A stretch of DNA of 31,776 nucleotides from an uncultured Eubacteriales bacterium (GCA_905187695.1 CAJJIY010000016.1:1-31776); one strand, 5' to 3'; positions 14,398-22,047 are shown, numbered from the stretch's first letter. Program-made: numbers and translations. Notes: generated by a model from the sequence alone, not told the origin.

Positions 14398-15225
14398 TTA
14401 TTGTTTTTCCCGGTACGGAATGGCAATCTCGGTGACAAATTTGGCAGGGTCGGGCGTAAATCCCTCGTCAATCAGCGTCACTTCGCGGGAAAATCCCGCA
14501 GCTTCAAGGCCGTTTTGCGCAAGATAATCCATCAGTTTCCGATACCGGTTTGCCGCTTCTCCGTGACTGCCGTGAAAGCAGATTCGTATGGCCGGCGTCT
14601 TCGGAAGCGAGAGCACCGCCCCCGCCACACGGTCTTCCGGATCCAGGCGCAGAAAAATACCGTCATATTCTTCAAAGCGTCCCATGGCAAGCCGTTCGGG
14701 GGAAATGCAAACCCCCACTTTTCCCAGGAAGACCGCCGCCTCCGGCAGATTTTCGTCCAGTTCCCGGATGGGCGCTTCCATATCCAGAAATCCGCGCGGA
14801 TGGAGCGCGTCCCGCATAAAGATCATCCGGCAGGCCGGGAGCGTCACCCGGAAGATCTCATCCATCGGCCGGCTTTGCGCCTCCCGCAAGGTTTGCAGAC
14901 GGTTGTCGATCTTGCGCTCGATCCGCGAGAGCGCCTCGATCTTATCCTGCACGGCCGCCTTTTGGCGGGTCAGTTTTTCCTCCATCCGGAAGACCTCCCG
15001 GTTCCGGAGGAAATCCGCAATCTCGGGGAGCGGCATATCCAGCACCCGCAGATAGCGGATGGTATTGAGCACCTCAAACTGCCGCGCGCTGTAATAGCGA
15101 TAGCCGCTGTCCGGATTCACAAATTCCGGGAGAAGCAACCCGTTTTTTTCATAGTAGCGCAGTGTGCTGACGCTCAGGTGAAAGAGCGCGGCCACCTGCC
15201 CGATGCCGAAAAGTTTTTCCCCCAT
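14398..15225 (-). CDS. MerR-family regulator with GyrI-like effector domain (BmrR type)
   Basis: A 275-aa regulator. Residues 1-75 are a MerR winged-helix domain (GIGQVAALFHLSVSTLRYYEKNGLL, GYRYYSARQFEVL). A coiled-coil dimer helix spans about 78-115, and a GyrI/BmrR-type ligand domain runs to the C-terminus (RVTLPACRMIFM, FLGKVGVCISPERL, AIRICFHGSHGEAANRYRKL, DPAKFVTEIAIPYREK). Proteins of this build bind hydrophobic or cationic drugs and untwist 19-bp-spacer promoters. The gene starts 3 nt after the MATE stop and is co-transcribed with it. The operon promoter has a 19-bp spacer with a dyad, so it very likely controls the pump and itself. Confidence 0.93.
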   Translation of the reverse strand: MGEKLFGIGQVAALFHLSVSTLRYYEKNGLLLPEFVNPDSGYRYYSARQFEVLNTIRYLRVLDMPLPEIADFLRNREVFRMEEKLTRQKAAVQDKIEALSRIERKIDNRLQTLREAQSRPMDEIFRVTLPACRMIFMRDALHPRGFLDMEAPIRELDENLPEAAVFLGKVGVCISPERLAMGRFEEYDGIFLRLDPEDRVAGAVLSLPKTPAIRICFHGSHGEAANRYRKLMDYLAQNGLEAAGFSREVTLIDEGFTPDPAKFVTEIAIPYREKQ

Positions 15226-15228
15226 CGT

Positions 15229-16584
15229 TTACACCGCCTTTGTTTTTTCTTTTCCTGTGAGGAGAAAAAAGAAGAAAAGACAAAGCAACACCGATAAAAG
15301 CGAGCCGGTTGCCGTGGCCAGTCCCATCGGGAAAAGCGTATCCGGAAAAGCGCGGGAGGCCAGATAAACCGCCGGCACACGCACCAGAAAAACGGCAATC
15401 ACATTGTGCAGAAAAGACAGCCCCGATCTGCCGCACGCGCAGAAATAACCGCTGAAAGAAAAATGGATGCCCGCAAAGATGCAGTCAAAAATATATCCCC
15501 GCAGATACTCGCCGCCCAGCCGGATCACTTCGGCGCCGCCTTCCTTCCCCGCGTCGGTGAAAAGCGACACTGCCCCCTGCGCGCAGAACTGAAAAAGCAC
15601 CGCCACAAAGATCCCGAATCCGGCGGCGATCAGCACCGCAAAGCCCAGCGTCTGCCGCGCCCGCGCGGGTTTTCCCGCGCCGATGTTCTGCGCCCCCAAC
15701 GCCGAGGTCGCCGAGAGCATGGAAGAGGGCACCAAGAAAAGAAAACTGATGATTTTTTCAACGATTCCGACCGCGGCGGAATCGTAAAGCCCGCGCCGGT
15801 TGGCAATGACGGTGATGAAAATAAAGGCCACCTGAATCAGACCGTCCTGCAGGGCGATCGGCGCGCCGACCCTGAAGATCCGGGCAACCGTTGTGCGGTC
15901 CGGCCGGAAATCGTCGCGCGTGACCGGAATACCGGTCTTTCCAAACTTCATGAAAATCAGCGCCACCGCCACGCTGAGCCCCTGCGAGATCGTGGTCCCC
16001 AACGCCGCCCCCAGCGGCCCCATGTGAAACGCGCCCATGAAAAGATAATCCAGGCCGATGTTGAAAAGACAGGCCGCCGCAATGAAAATCATGGGGCTCC
16101 GGCTGTCCCCCTGCCCCCGGTAAAGCGAGGCAATCACATTATAGGCCGTGATAAACGGGATCCCGGCAAAGCAGACCCGCAGATAAAGAACCGTGCCCTC
16201 GAAAGCCTGCGCTGGCGTCTGCAAAAGCGCGGCAATCGGGCGCACCGCAAGAAAGAGCCCCACCGTCAGCACCGCCGAAATCCCGGCAAACACCGTCACC
16301 GTATTTCCGGCAAAGCGCCCGGCCGCCTTCCGGTCGCCGCCACCGACCGCCCGGCCGACGCCGACCGTCGCCCCCATCGTCAGCCCCACAATCATCACGG
16401 TCAGCATGTGCATCAGCTGCGAGCCCACCGAAACCGCCGTGGTGGCCGCGGCATCCTCAAAACGGCCGATGATGAAAAGATCGGCCATGCCATAGAGCGT
16501 CTGTAAAAAATAAGAAAGAAAAAAAGGCAACGAGAAAAAGATCAGATTTTTAAAAACACTGCCCGTGGTCAGATTTTTTTCCAT
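15229..16584 (-). CDS. MATE-family multidrug efflux transporter
   Basis: A 451-aa membrane protein of normal MATE length with about twelve hydrophobic helices. Family stretches include LTTGSVFKNLIFFSLPFFLSYF at the start (in part), QTLYGMADLFIIGRFEDAAATTAVSVGSQLM, GATVGVGRAVGGGDR and SATSALGAQNIGAGKPARARQ. It should export drugs or metabolites by Na+ or H+ antiport. The ATG at 16584 follows AAAGGAG. It is the first gene of a two-gene operon with the BmrR-like regulator. It is a different MATE subgroup from the remnant at 12596-13033. Confidence 0.93.
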   Translation of the reverse strand: MEKNLTTGSVFKNLIFFSLPFFLSYFLQTLYGMADLFIIGRFEDAAATTAVSVGSQLMHMLTVMIVGLTMGATVGVGRAVGGGDRKAAGRFAGNTVTVFAGISAVLTVGLFLAVRPIAALLQTPAQAFEGTVLYLRVCFAGIPFITAYNVIASLYRGQGDSRSPMIFIAAACLFNIGLDYLFMGAFHMGPLGAALGTTISQGLSVAVALIFMKFGKTGIPVTRDDFRPDRTTVARIFRVGAPIALQDGLIQVAFIFITVIANRRGLYDSAAVGIVEKIISFLFLVPSSMLSATSALGAQNIGAGKPARARQTLGFAVLIAAGFGIFVAVLFQFCAQGAVSLFTDAGKEGGAEVIRLGGEYLRGYIFDCIFAGIHFSFSGYFCACGRSGLSFLHNVIAVFLVRVPAVYLASRAFPDTLFPMGLATATGSLLSVLLCLFFFFLLTGKEKTKAV

Positions 16585-16614
16585 TGCGGAAACTCCTTTT
16601 CGTTGTTCCTTTAT

Positions 16615-16645
16615 AGTATAAACTCTACAACCGTTGCAGTGTCAA
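16615..16645 (-). promoter_or_regulatory. MerR-type promoter and operator of MATE-merR
   Basis: On the minus strand TTGACA (16645-16640), a 19-bp spacer and TATACT (16620-16615). The spacer contains the dyad ACTCTACAAC/GTTGCAGTGT (plus strand 16622-16642, 8 of 10 positions symmetric). A spacer two bases too long with a dyad inside is the hallmark of MerR-family activated promoters. Confidence 0.8.
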
Positions 16646-16687
16646 GAGCTTTTTGAAAATTTCTTTAAAAAATTTTCCGTTACCCCC

Positions 16688-16718
16688 TTGACTTGAAGTC
16701 AACTCCATGGTATATACT
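16688..16718 (+). promoter_or_regulatory. MerR-type promoter and operator of the merR/flavin reductase/AKR operon
   Basis: TTGACT (16688-16693), a 19-bp spacer and TATACT (16713-16718). A perfect palindrome, TTGACTTGAAGTCAA (16688-16702), covers the -35 and half of the spacer. The geometry implies activation by a MerR protein, most likely the first gene of this operon. It is divergent from the MATE promoter, 42 bp away. Confidence 0.8.
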
Positions 16719-16743
16719 GGTTTCGGACAAGGAGGTGAACGCT

Positions 16744-17145
16744 TTGACCATCAAGGAAGTAAGCGAAAAGTACGGCATATCGGGCGATACGCTCCGGTAT
16801 TACGAGAAAATCGGCATGATCCCGCCGGTCACACGCACAGCGGGCGGCATCCGGAATTATACCGAAACGGATCTGAGTTGGATCGAACTTGTACTGTGCA
16901 TGCGCAATGCCGGGCTTCCCATCGAGGCCATCATCGAATATGTGCGCCTTTACCGCATGGGAGACAGCACCTTTGCCGCACGCCTTTCCCTTTTGCGCAA
17001 ACAGCGCACGGCGCTCATCGCCCAAAAGGAGCGAATCGATGAGATGCTCAGCCGTCTCAACTACAAAATCGCCCGCTATGAGGTCGCAGTGGAAACCGGA
17101 GAATTGACCTTCAACAAGACCAACTGCCGGAAACCGCATGAATGA
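16744..17145 (+). CDS. MerR-family transcriptional regulator (short, AdhR/NmlR-like)
   Basis: A 133-aa regulator. The start is TTG at 16744, 8 nt after AGGAGG; the in-frame GTG nearby lies inside the ribosome binding site. The N-terminal MerR helix-turn-helix reads TIKEVSEKYGISGDTLRYYEKIGMIPPV, followed by RNYTETDLSWIELV and the long dimer helix (RKQRTALIAQKERIDEML). There is no ligand domain, only a short tail with one Cys (NKTNCRKPHE). Short MerR proteins of this kind often sense aldehydes or electrophiles and control aldo/keto reductases, which fits the genes that follow. It probably activates its own operon through the 19-bp-spacer promoter. Confidence 0.9.
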   Translation: MTIKEVSEKYGISGDTLRYYEKIGMIPPVTRTAGGIRNYTETDLSWIELVLCMRNAGLPIEAIIEYVRLYRMGDSTFAARLSLLRKQRTALIAQKERIDEMLSRLNYKIARYEVAVETGELTFNKTNCRKPHE

Positions 17146-17160
17146 AAAGGAGAAATCGCT

Positions 17161-17721
17161 ATGAGAAAGAATTTCGGAGCCAAGCCCTATCTTTACCCCC
17201 AACCCGTGTTTATTCTGGCCGCCTATGACGAGGCGGGACAGCCCGACGCCATGAACGCCGCGTGGGGCGGCGTCAGCGATGGGGACGAAGTGTCCCTTTG
17301 CATCAGCGCCGGGCACAAAACCACAAAGAATCTGCTTGCCCGCCGCGCCTTTACCGTCAGCATGGCCGACAGGGACCACACCGTTGCGTGCGATTATGTC
17401 GGCATCGTTTCGGGCAACAACGAACCGAAAAAATTTGAAAAAGCCGGCTTCCACGCCGAGAAATCCGAGTTTGTGGACGCTCCCCGCGTGGCCGAACTGC
17501 CCATTTGCGTGGAGTGCGAGCTGAAGAGTTACGACCCGGAAAGCGGCCGTCTGGTCGGGAAGATTGTCAATGTCAGCGTGGACGAGCGCGTGCTGGACAA
17601 GGAAGGCCGCGTGGATGTCAAAAAGGCCGCGCCCATCACTTTCGACCCCTTCAACAACACCTATGTGGTACTGGGCGAGGTGGTCGGTCAGGCCTTTTCG
17701 GACGGCAAAAAACTGAAATAA
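17161..17721 (+). CDS. Flavin reductase-like FMN-binding split-barrel protein
   Basis: A 186-aa protein of the flavin reductase/flavoredoxin family. It has the typical start with a proline-rich YLYPQPVFILAAYDEAG strand, the substrate loop MNAAWGGVSDGDEVSLCIS, KTTKNLLARRAFTVSMAD, and VECELKSYDPESGRLVGKIVNVSVDE. It likely binds FMN and passes electrons between NAD(P)H or ferredoxin and partner proteins. It lies 15 nt after the merR gene, with AAGGAG as ribosome binding site, and 20 nt before the first Fe-S aldo/keto reductase, so it may work with those enzymes. Confidence 0.88.
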   Translation: MRKNFGAKPYLYPQPVFILAAYDEAGQPDAMNAAWGGVSDGDEVSLCISAGHKTTKNLLARRAFTVSMADRDHTVACDYVGIVSGNNEPKKFEKAGFHAEKSEFVDAPRVAELPICVECELKSYDPESGRLVGKIVNVSVDERVLDKEGRVDVKKAAPITFDPFNNTYVVLGEVVGQAFSDGKKLK

Positions 17722-17741
17722 TCCCGGAAAGGAGTCAAAAT

Positions 17742-18857
17742 ATGCCTGCTTTCAAAGAGATCAAAAAAAATTTCGGCTTTGGCTGTATGCGCCTGCCGCT
17801 TTCGGGGGATGAGGTCGATCTGCCGGAATTCAAGCGGATGGCGGACGCTTTTCTGGCCGCCGGCTTCAACTATTTTGACACCGCTCGCGGCTATCTTTCC
17901 GGAAAAAGCGAGCTGGCCATCCGGGAGGGGCTGGTCAAGCGCCACCCCCGCGAGGCTTTCCTGCTGACAAACAAGCTGACCGGCTCTTATTTTAACCGCC
18001 GGGAGGACATCCGCCCCTTTTTTGAAAGCCAGCTTTCCGCCTGCGGCGTCACCTATTTTGATTTTTACCTCATGCACGCGCAGACCAAGAGCCTCTACGA
18101 AAAATTTTGCAAATGCCGCGCCTACGAAGAAGCGCTCGCACTGCGGGATGAGGGCAAGATCCGTCACTTCGGCATCTCCTTTCACGACACGGCCGCCGTG
18201 CTGGAAGAGATCCTGACAGCCTATCCACAGATTGAGGTTGTCCAGCTCCAGCTCAACTATATAGATATGGAAGACCCCGGCGTACAGGCCGCCAAGTGCT
18301 ATGAGGTCTGCGTCCGGCATGGTAAGCCGGTCATTGTGATGGAACCGGTGCGGGGCGGTCATCTGGCTCATCTCACCAAGGAAGCCGCAGATGTGCTGGG
18401 AGCGCTTCACGGCGGCAGTCAGGCCAGCTACGCCATCCGCTTTGCCGCAGGATTTCCGCAGGTCTGTATGGTGCTCTCGGGTATGAGCGATCTTTCGCAG
18501 ATGGAAGAAAATCTTTCGTTTATGAAAGATTTCCGGCCGCTTGACGAGCGCGAACAGGCCGCCGTCCAAAGGGTTTGCGAAATCCTGCGCGGCGAACATC
18601 TCATCTCCTGCACCGCCTGTCGCTACTGCACCGACGGCTGCCCCAAAAAGATTCTCATCCCCGATCTTTTTTCCTGCTTTAACAACAGAAAACGCTATGA
18701 AGACTGGGACGCCGACTATTATTACGAATCGGTTTTTACCGTCAAAAACGGCAAGGCCTCGGATTGCATTTCCTGCGGCAAATGCGAGAAGGTCTGCCCT
18801 CAGCACCTGCCCATCCGGGCACTGCTCCGGAAGGTGGCCGAGGAGTTTGAAAGATGA
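17742..18857 (+). CDS. Aldo/keto reductase with C-terminal 4Fe-4S ferredoxin domain (first of two)
   Basis: A 371-aa protein with a complete aldo/keto reductase tetrad: Asp46 and Tyr51 in FDTARGYLSGKSE, Lys78 in LLTNKLTG and His112 in YLMHAQTK. At the C-terminus two ferredoxin clusters appear, CTACRYCTDGCP (about 287-298) and CISCGKCEKVCP (342-353), enough for two 4Fe-4S centres. Anaerobes use such enzymes for ferredoxin- or NAD(P)H-linked carbonyl reduction; the substrate is unknown. The ATG at 17742 follows AAAGGAG. It overlaps the second AKR gene by 4 nt. Confidence 0.92.
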   Translation: MPAFKEIKKNFGFGCMRLPLSGDEVDLPEFKRMADAFLAAGFNYFDTARGYLSGKSELAIREGLVKRHPREAFLLTNKLTGSYFNRREDIRPFFESQLSACGVTYFDFYLMHAQTKSLYEKFCKCRAYEEALALRDEGKIRHFGISFHDTAAVLEEILTAYPQIEVVQLQLNYIDMEDPGVQAAKCYEVCVRHGKPVIVMEPVRGGHLAHLTKEAADVLGALHGGSQASYAIRFAAGFPQVCMVLSGMSDLSQMEENLSFMKDFRPLDEREQAAVQRVCEILRGEHLISCTACRYCTDGCPKKILIPDLFSCFNNRKRYEDWDADYYYESVFTVKNGKASDCISCGKCEKVCPQHLPIRALLRKVAEEFER

Positions 18858-19954
18858 TGGAATACCGGAAACTGCCGCACGGCAAAGAAGAAATCAGTGT
18901 GCTGGGGCTGGGCATGGGCGGTATCCAGGCCGCGCCGCCCTCGGAAATCGAGGCGGTCATCCGGGAAGCGCTGTCGCACGGCATCAACTTTTTTGATCTT
19001 TGCGCCGGCGGCGCCGGGGTCTACCGCCCCTTTGGAAAAGCCATTGCGGGTCAGCGCGAAAAGGTGTTTTTTCAGCTTCACTTCGGCGCGGTCTACAACC
19101 AGAAGGGAGAATACGGCTGGTCGCGCGATCTGAACCGGATCCGGGAAACGCTCGCTTTTGAACTGGAAGCCCTTGGAACCGATTATGCCGATTTCGGCTT
19201 TCTCCACTGCGTGGACAGCGAAGAGGATCTGGCCGATATCGAAAAAAACGGCATCCTTGACTACCTGACGGCGCAAAAAGAAGCCGGGGTCGTGTGGCAT
19301 CTCGGCTTTTCCTCCCACACGCCTTCCGTTTCCGGGCGCCTGTTGGACACCGGCCTTTTCGATCTGGTTATGTTCTCTCTGAATCCGGCCTATGACCTTG
19401 AAAAAGGTGACGAATACGGCATCGGAAGCACGGCGGAACGCGCGGCGTTTTTCCGCCGTTGCCAGACGCAGGGCGTGGGGATCTCGGTGATGAAGCCTTT
19501 CCACGGCGGCAAACTGCTCTCGGCCGCCACCTCCCCCTTCCGTCAGGCGCTCACCAAAAATCAGTGTCTGCGCTACGCGCTCGACCGGCCGGGCGTGCTG
19601 ACGGTTCTGCCCGGCGTGCGGGGACTTTCCGACCTTCGCGAACTGCTCGCTTTTCCAACGGCGACCCCCGCGGAACTGGACTATTCCGTCATTGCCTCTT
19701 TCACCCCCGAAAAAGCCGCGGGCAACTGCGTCTATTGCAATCACTGCCAGCCCTGCCCCGCAGGGATCGACATCGGCCTTATCAACAAATATTACGACCT
19801 GTCGCGCGCGGGAGACCGCATGGCGCACAATCACTACGAAAAGCTTTCCGTGCGCGCGGATGCCTGCCTGCACTGCGGGCACTGCGACCGCCGCTGTCCG
19901 TTCGGCGTCAGACAGAGCGAAAAAATGAACGCCATCGCTGCCTATTTCAAATAA
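18854..19954 (+). CDS. Fe-S aldo/keto reductase homologue with degenerate catalytic tetrad (second of two)
   Basis: A 366-aa protein with the same plan as its upstream neighbour: a TIM-barrel AKR domain then two ferredoxin motifs, CVYCNHCQPCP and CLHCGHCDRRCP. The AKR active site is altered. After Asp48 the motif reads FFDLCAGGAGVYRPFGKA, with no Tyr at the expected place. The catalytic Lys position reads VFFQLHFG, and only the His in FGFLHCVDS is kept. NAD(P)H-dependent carbonyl reduction by the usual mechanism is therefore doubtful. It may serve as an electron-transfer partner of the first AKR. It starts at ATG 18854, inside the stop of the first gene. Confidence 0.88.
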   Translation: MMEYRKLPHGKEEISVLGLGMGGIQAAPPSEIEAVIREALSHGINFFDLCAGGAGVYRPFGKAIAGQREKVFFQLHFGAVYNQKGEYGWSRDLNRIRETLAFELEALGTDYADFGFLHCVDSEEDLADIEKNGILDYLTAQKEAGVVWHLGFSSHTPSVSGRLLDTGLFDLVMFSLNPAYDLEKGDEYGIGSTAERAAFFRRCQTQGVGISVMKPFHGGKLLSAATSPFRQALTKNQCLRYALDRPGVLTVLPGVRGLSDLRELLAFPTATPAELDYSVIASFTPEKAAGNCVYCNHCQPCPAGIDIGLINKYYDLSRAGDRMAHNHYEKLSVRADACLHCGHCDRRCPFGVRQSEKMNAIAAYFK

Positions 19955-19967
19955 GGAGATTTTAAAA

Positions 19968-20546
19968 ATGATCGATTCGGTTCTTTCAGGTAAAAGCCTG
20001 CGCGCCCGCCTGACGCTCAAGGCACTTTTGTCTCTTGCCATTCTTGCGCTTTCCGTGGCGCTTCCCCAGTTGGTTCACCTTTGCTTCGGCGCGGGCATGG
20101 GGGTCACGCTGCTCCCCATGTATCTGCCGGTGCTGCTCGGCGCCGGGTTGCTCGGCGTGCGCTGGGGCGTGATGGTCGGCGTGCTTTCCCCTGTTGTGAG
20201 TTTTGCGCTGACCTCGCTCTTCTCCTCTCCCATGCCCGCCCTTTCACGGCTTCCCTTCATGATGGCCGAGCTGGCGGTCTTTGCGCTCGTCGGCGGTCTC
20301 TTTGCAAAAAAAATTGAAAAGAATATGCTCTGGGCCTTCCCCGCTGTTCTTGCGGCGCAGATTTGCGGACGCGGCAGTTTTCTCCTGCTCTCGGTGCTTT
20401 TCGGCCGCTTTGCTTCCCTGCCGGCCACACTGGTGCTTTCACAGGTAAAAGCCGGTATTCCCGGTCTTTTGTTGCAACTGGCGCTAGTGCCGCTTTTCTT
20501 CTTCCTTTTCGGTCAGCTCCTTTCAAAGGAGAAAAACCGTGACTGA
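19968..20546 (+). CDS. ECF transporter S component-like membrane protein
   Basis: A 192-aa hydrophobic protein with about six helices. The central part (PMYLPVLLGAGLLGVRWG, VGVLSPVVSFALTSLFSSPMP, LPFMMAELAVFALVGGLF) is typical of S components of energy-coupling factor transporters, which bind a vitamin or other small molecule and dock to shared EcfAT. The substrate is not recognisable. AAGGAG precedes the ATG by 8 nt. It is in the Fe-S AKR operon and overlaps the DUF1893 gene by 8 nt. The context suggests uptake of a compound that the reductases use or make, or of a cofactor they need. Confidence 0.75.
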   Translation: MIDSVLSGKSLRARLTLKALLSLAILALSVALPQLVHLCFGAGMGVTLLPMYLPVLLGAGLLGVRWGVMVGVLSPVVSFALTSLFSSPMPALSRLPFMMAELAVFALVGGLFAKKIEKNMLWAFPAVLAAQICGRGSFLLLSVLFGRFASLPATLVLSQVKAGIPGLLLQLALVPLFFFLFGQLLSKEKNRD

Positions 20547-20964
20547 TCTCCAGAAAGCCCAAAACGCGCTCCCCGGCCACACACTGGCGCTCTGCCGGGG
20601 AGAAGAAATCCTCACGGACGACCGGCGTGGCGTTGCGCCCATGCTGTCCTTTCTTTCAGAGGGACGCGATCTTTCGGGCTTTTGCGCCGCCGACCGCGTG
20701 GTGGGCAAAGCGGCCGCCCTGCTCTTTCTGAAAGCGGGCGTGCGCGAACTCTTTGCCGAGGTTCTCTCCGAAAGTGCGCTGGTGCTCCTTCGGAAGGCCG
20801 GACTTCCCTGTACTTACGGCACGCTCACGCCCGCCATCATCAACCGGGAGGGGACCGGCCCCTGCCCGATGGAAAAAGCCGTCCGGGACACCGATGACCC
20901 GGAGACCGGTTACGCGCTCATCTGTGAAAAATTCCGTCAGATGACCCTTGGCAAAAAACCGTAA
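20539..20964 (+). CDS. DUF1893 family protein
   Basis: A 141-aa soluble protein starting with GTG at 20539, preceded by AAAGGAG, and overlapping the previous gene by 8 nt. It matches the DUF1893 pattern: an N-terminal strand LALCRGEEILTDD, RGVAPMLSFLSE, ADRVVGKAAALLFLKAGVRELFAEVLSESALVLL (in parts) and the signature INREGTGPCPMEKAV near the C-terminus. The family has a cytidine-deaminase-like fold with conserved Lys and Cys and no established function. It is the last gene of the merR/AKR operon and is followed at once by a very long terminator hairpin. Confidence 0.85.
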   Translation: MTDLQKAQNALPGHTLALCRGEEILTDDRRGVAPMLSFLSEGRDLSGFCAADRVVGKAAALLFLKAGVRELFAEVLSESALVLLRKAGLPCTYGTLTPAIINREGTGPCPMEKAVRDTDDPETGYALICEKFRQMTLGKKP

Positions 20965-21006
20965 AACGCAGGGGGCACCCGCTTTTGGCGGGTGCCCCCT
21001 GCGTTT
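20964..21006. terminator. Very long symmetric hairpin terminator
   Basis: A perfect 19-bp inverted repeat (20964-20982 with 20988-21006; core GCAGGGGGCACCCGC) around the loop TTTTG. The arms end in AAA and TTT, so it can act in both directions, for the AKR operon on plus and for the aldo/keto-flavodoxin relic on minus. The T-run is only three bases, but the stem is unusually stable. Confidence 0.7.
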
Positions 21007-21029
21007 GTATGGGTGTCAAAGGCTCGTCT

Positions 21030-21291
21030 CCTGACTGGCTCTGAGCCCATTTCTTCAGTTCGGCTTCCGACATTCCGTTGACAACGCCGCCCGCCTTGAA
21101 GGTGGCGTTCGGGCAGCTTTTCTTCAGCGCCTCCACAGTCTTTCCCATGTCACTGCCGCCGTATCAATATGACGATAGCCGAGTTTTACGGCGGTTCTGA
21201 CAATCCCGGCCGCTTCCCCGTCGTCTATGCACCAGGTCCCGAATCCGAGCGCCGGGATCTCCACGCCGTTATTCAGTCTGACGGTCTCCAT
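21030..21291 (-). pseudogene. Relic: start of an aldo/keto reductase joined to the end of a flavodoxin
   Basis: From ATG 21291 (GGAGG upstream) the minus strand encodes METVRLNNGVEIPALGFGTW and CIDDGEAAGIVRTAVKLGYRHIDTAA, the first ~45 residues of a classic aldo/keto reductase up to the catalytic-Asp strand. At about 21150 the similarity changes, in another frame, to DMGKTVEALKKSCPNATFKAG and GMSEAELKKWAQSQ, which looks like the last helix and strand of a flavodoxin. A deletion seems to have fused two neighbouring genes and removed the bulk of both. The AKR frame stops at 21124 and no functional product is expected. The promoter at 21428-21456 is intact. Confidence 0.75.
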
Positions 21292-21427
21292 ATTTTTCTC
21301 CTCCTTTTGCATGGCAGGGTGACAGAAAGCCCCCCGGGCCCGCCCCCAAGCCGTTTTTCAGGGTCCGCACCGCTCACGCCCGCGGCACGGTCTCCGGAGC
21401 GGCTTTGAAATATATGATTGCAAAATC

Positions 21428-21456
21428 AGTATAGCACGCCTTGCCGGCAAAGTAAA
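21428..21456 (-). promoter_or_regulatory. Promoter in front of the aldo/keto-flavodoxin relic
   Basis: On the minus strand TTTACT (21456-21451), 17 bp and TATACT (21433-21428). It gives a GC-rich leader of about 130 nt and is divergent from the marR promoter. Confidence 0.5.
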
Positions 21457-21499
21457 GCCCGGACATTCAAAAGATTTTTTAAAAATTTCATTCGGGTTC

Positions 21500-21543
21500 T
21501 TGACATTTTTCCGGAGTGTGCTATAGTCGTTGTAGGTACAACG
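21500..21543 (+). promoter_or_regulatory. Promoter and palindromic operator of marR-ABC operon
   Basis: TTGACA (21500-21505), a 16-bp spacer and TATAGT (21522-21527). Directly after the -10, at the start site, lies the perfect palindrome CGTTGTA-GG-TACAACG (21528-21543). A further TATACAAC half-site follows at 21550-21557. Placement and symmetry fit autorepression by the MarR protein encoded next. Confidence 0.8.
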
Positions 21544-21582
21544 ATGTTTATACAACAAAAAGTGCGTCAAGGAGGATCTCTC

Positions 21583-22029
21583 ATGGACATAACGGAACGA
21601 AAAATTACCAAAATCGCGCGCGAGGCAGAAAAGCTGGTGTTGCTTTCCCTGCGCGAAAAAAGCGTCGGCACGGCGGAAATTGACCTGATCCATGCGCTAA
21701 GACACCATCCCGGTTGCACGCAGGCAAAACTGACGGAACTGCTACACGCCGACAAAGCCGCCATTGCGCGCAGGACAAAAAATCTGGAAACCAAAGGATA
21801 TCTTGTCCGCCGGGAAGATCCGGACGACCGCCGCAGTCAACTGCTCTTCCCCACGCAAAAGGCCGAAGAGCTGAAATCCTCCAAGGCGGAGATCGAGGCC
21901 TCTTTTTACGAATATCTCGCTTCCGCGCTGACAAAGGAAGAGGCCGAGACCTTCGCCTCTTTACTGGATAAACTGTACACGGCGTCGAAAACCGAAAGCC
22001 GGGCGGGCTTTCCGCACTTTAACCGATAA
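21583..22029 (+). CDS. MarR-family transcriptional regulator
   Basis: A 148-aa winged-helix regulator starting at ATG 21583 behind AAGGAGG. The DNA-binding core reads CTQAKLTELLHADKAAIARRTKNLETKGYLVRRED followed by the wing DPDDRRSQLLFPTQKAEEL (read in overlapping parts, about 45-100). N- and C-terminal helices form the dimer. It leads an operon with two ABC exporter half-transporters 18 nt downstream and probably represses it through the palindrome at 21528-21543, releasing it when a toxic ligand binds. Confidence 0.92.
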   Translation: MDITERKITKIAREAEKLVLLSLREKSVGTAEIDLIHALRHHPGCTQAKLTELLHADKAAIARRTKNLETKGYLVRREDPDDRRSQLLFPTQKAEELKSSKAEIEASFYEYLASALTKEEAETFASLLDKLYTASKTESRAGFPHFNR

Positions 22030-22047
22030 CAGGAGACGGCAAAACAG

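Noticed and set aside
16693..16743. Upstream extension of the short MerR gene, including a GTG at 16734.
   Set aside because: The extension starts inside the promoter and the GTG is part of the AGGAGGTG ribosome binding site. The HTH domain begins right after the TTG at 16744.
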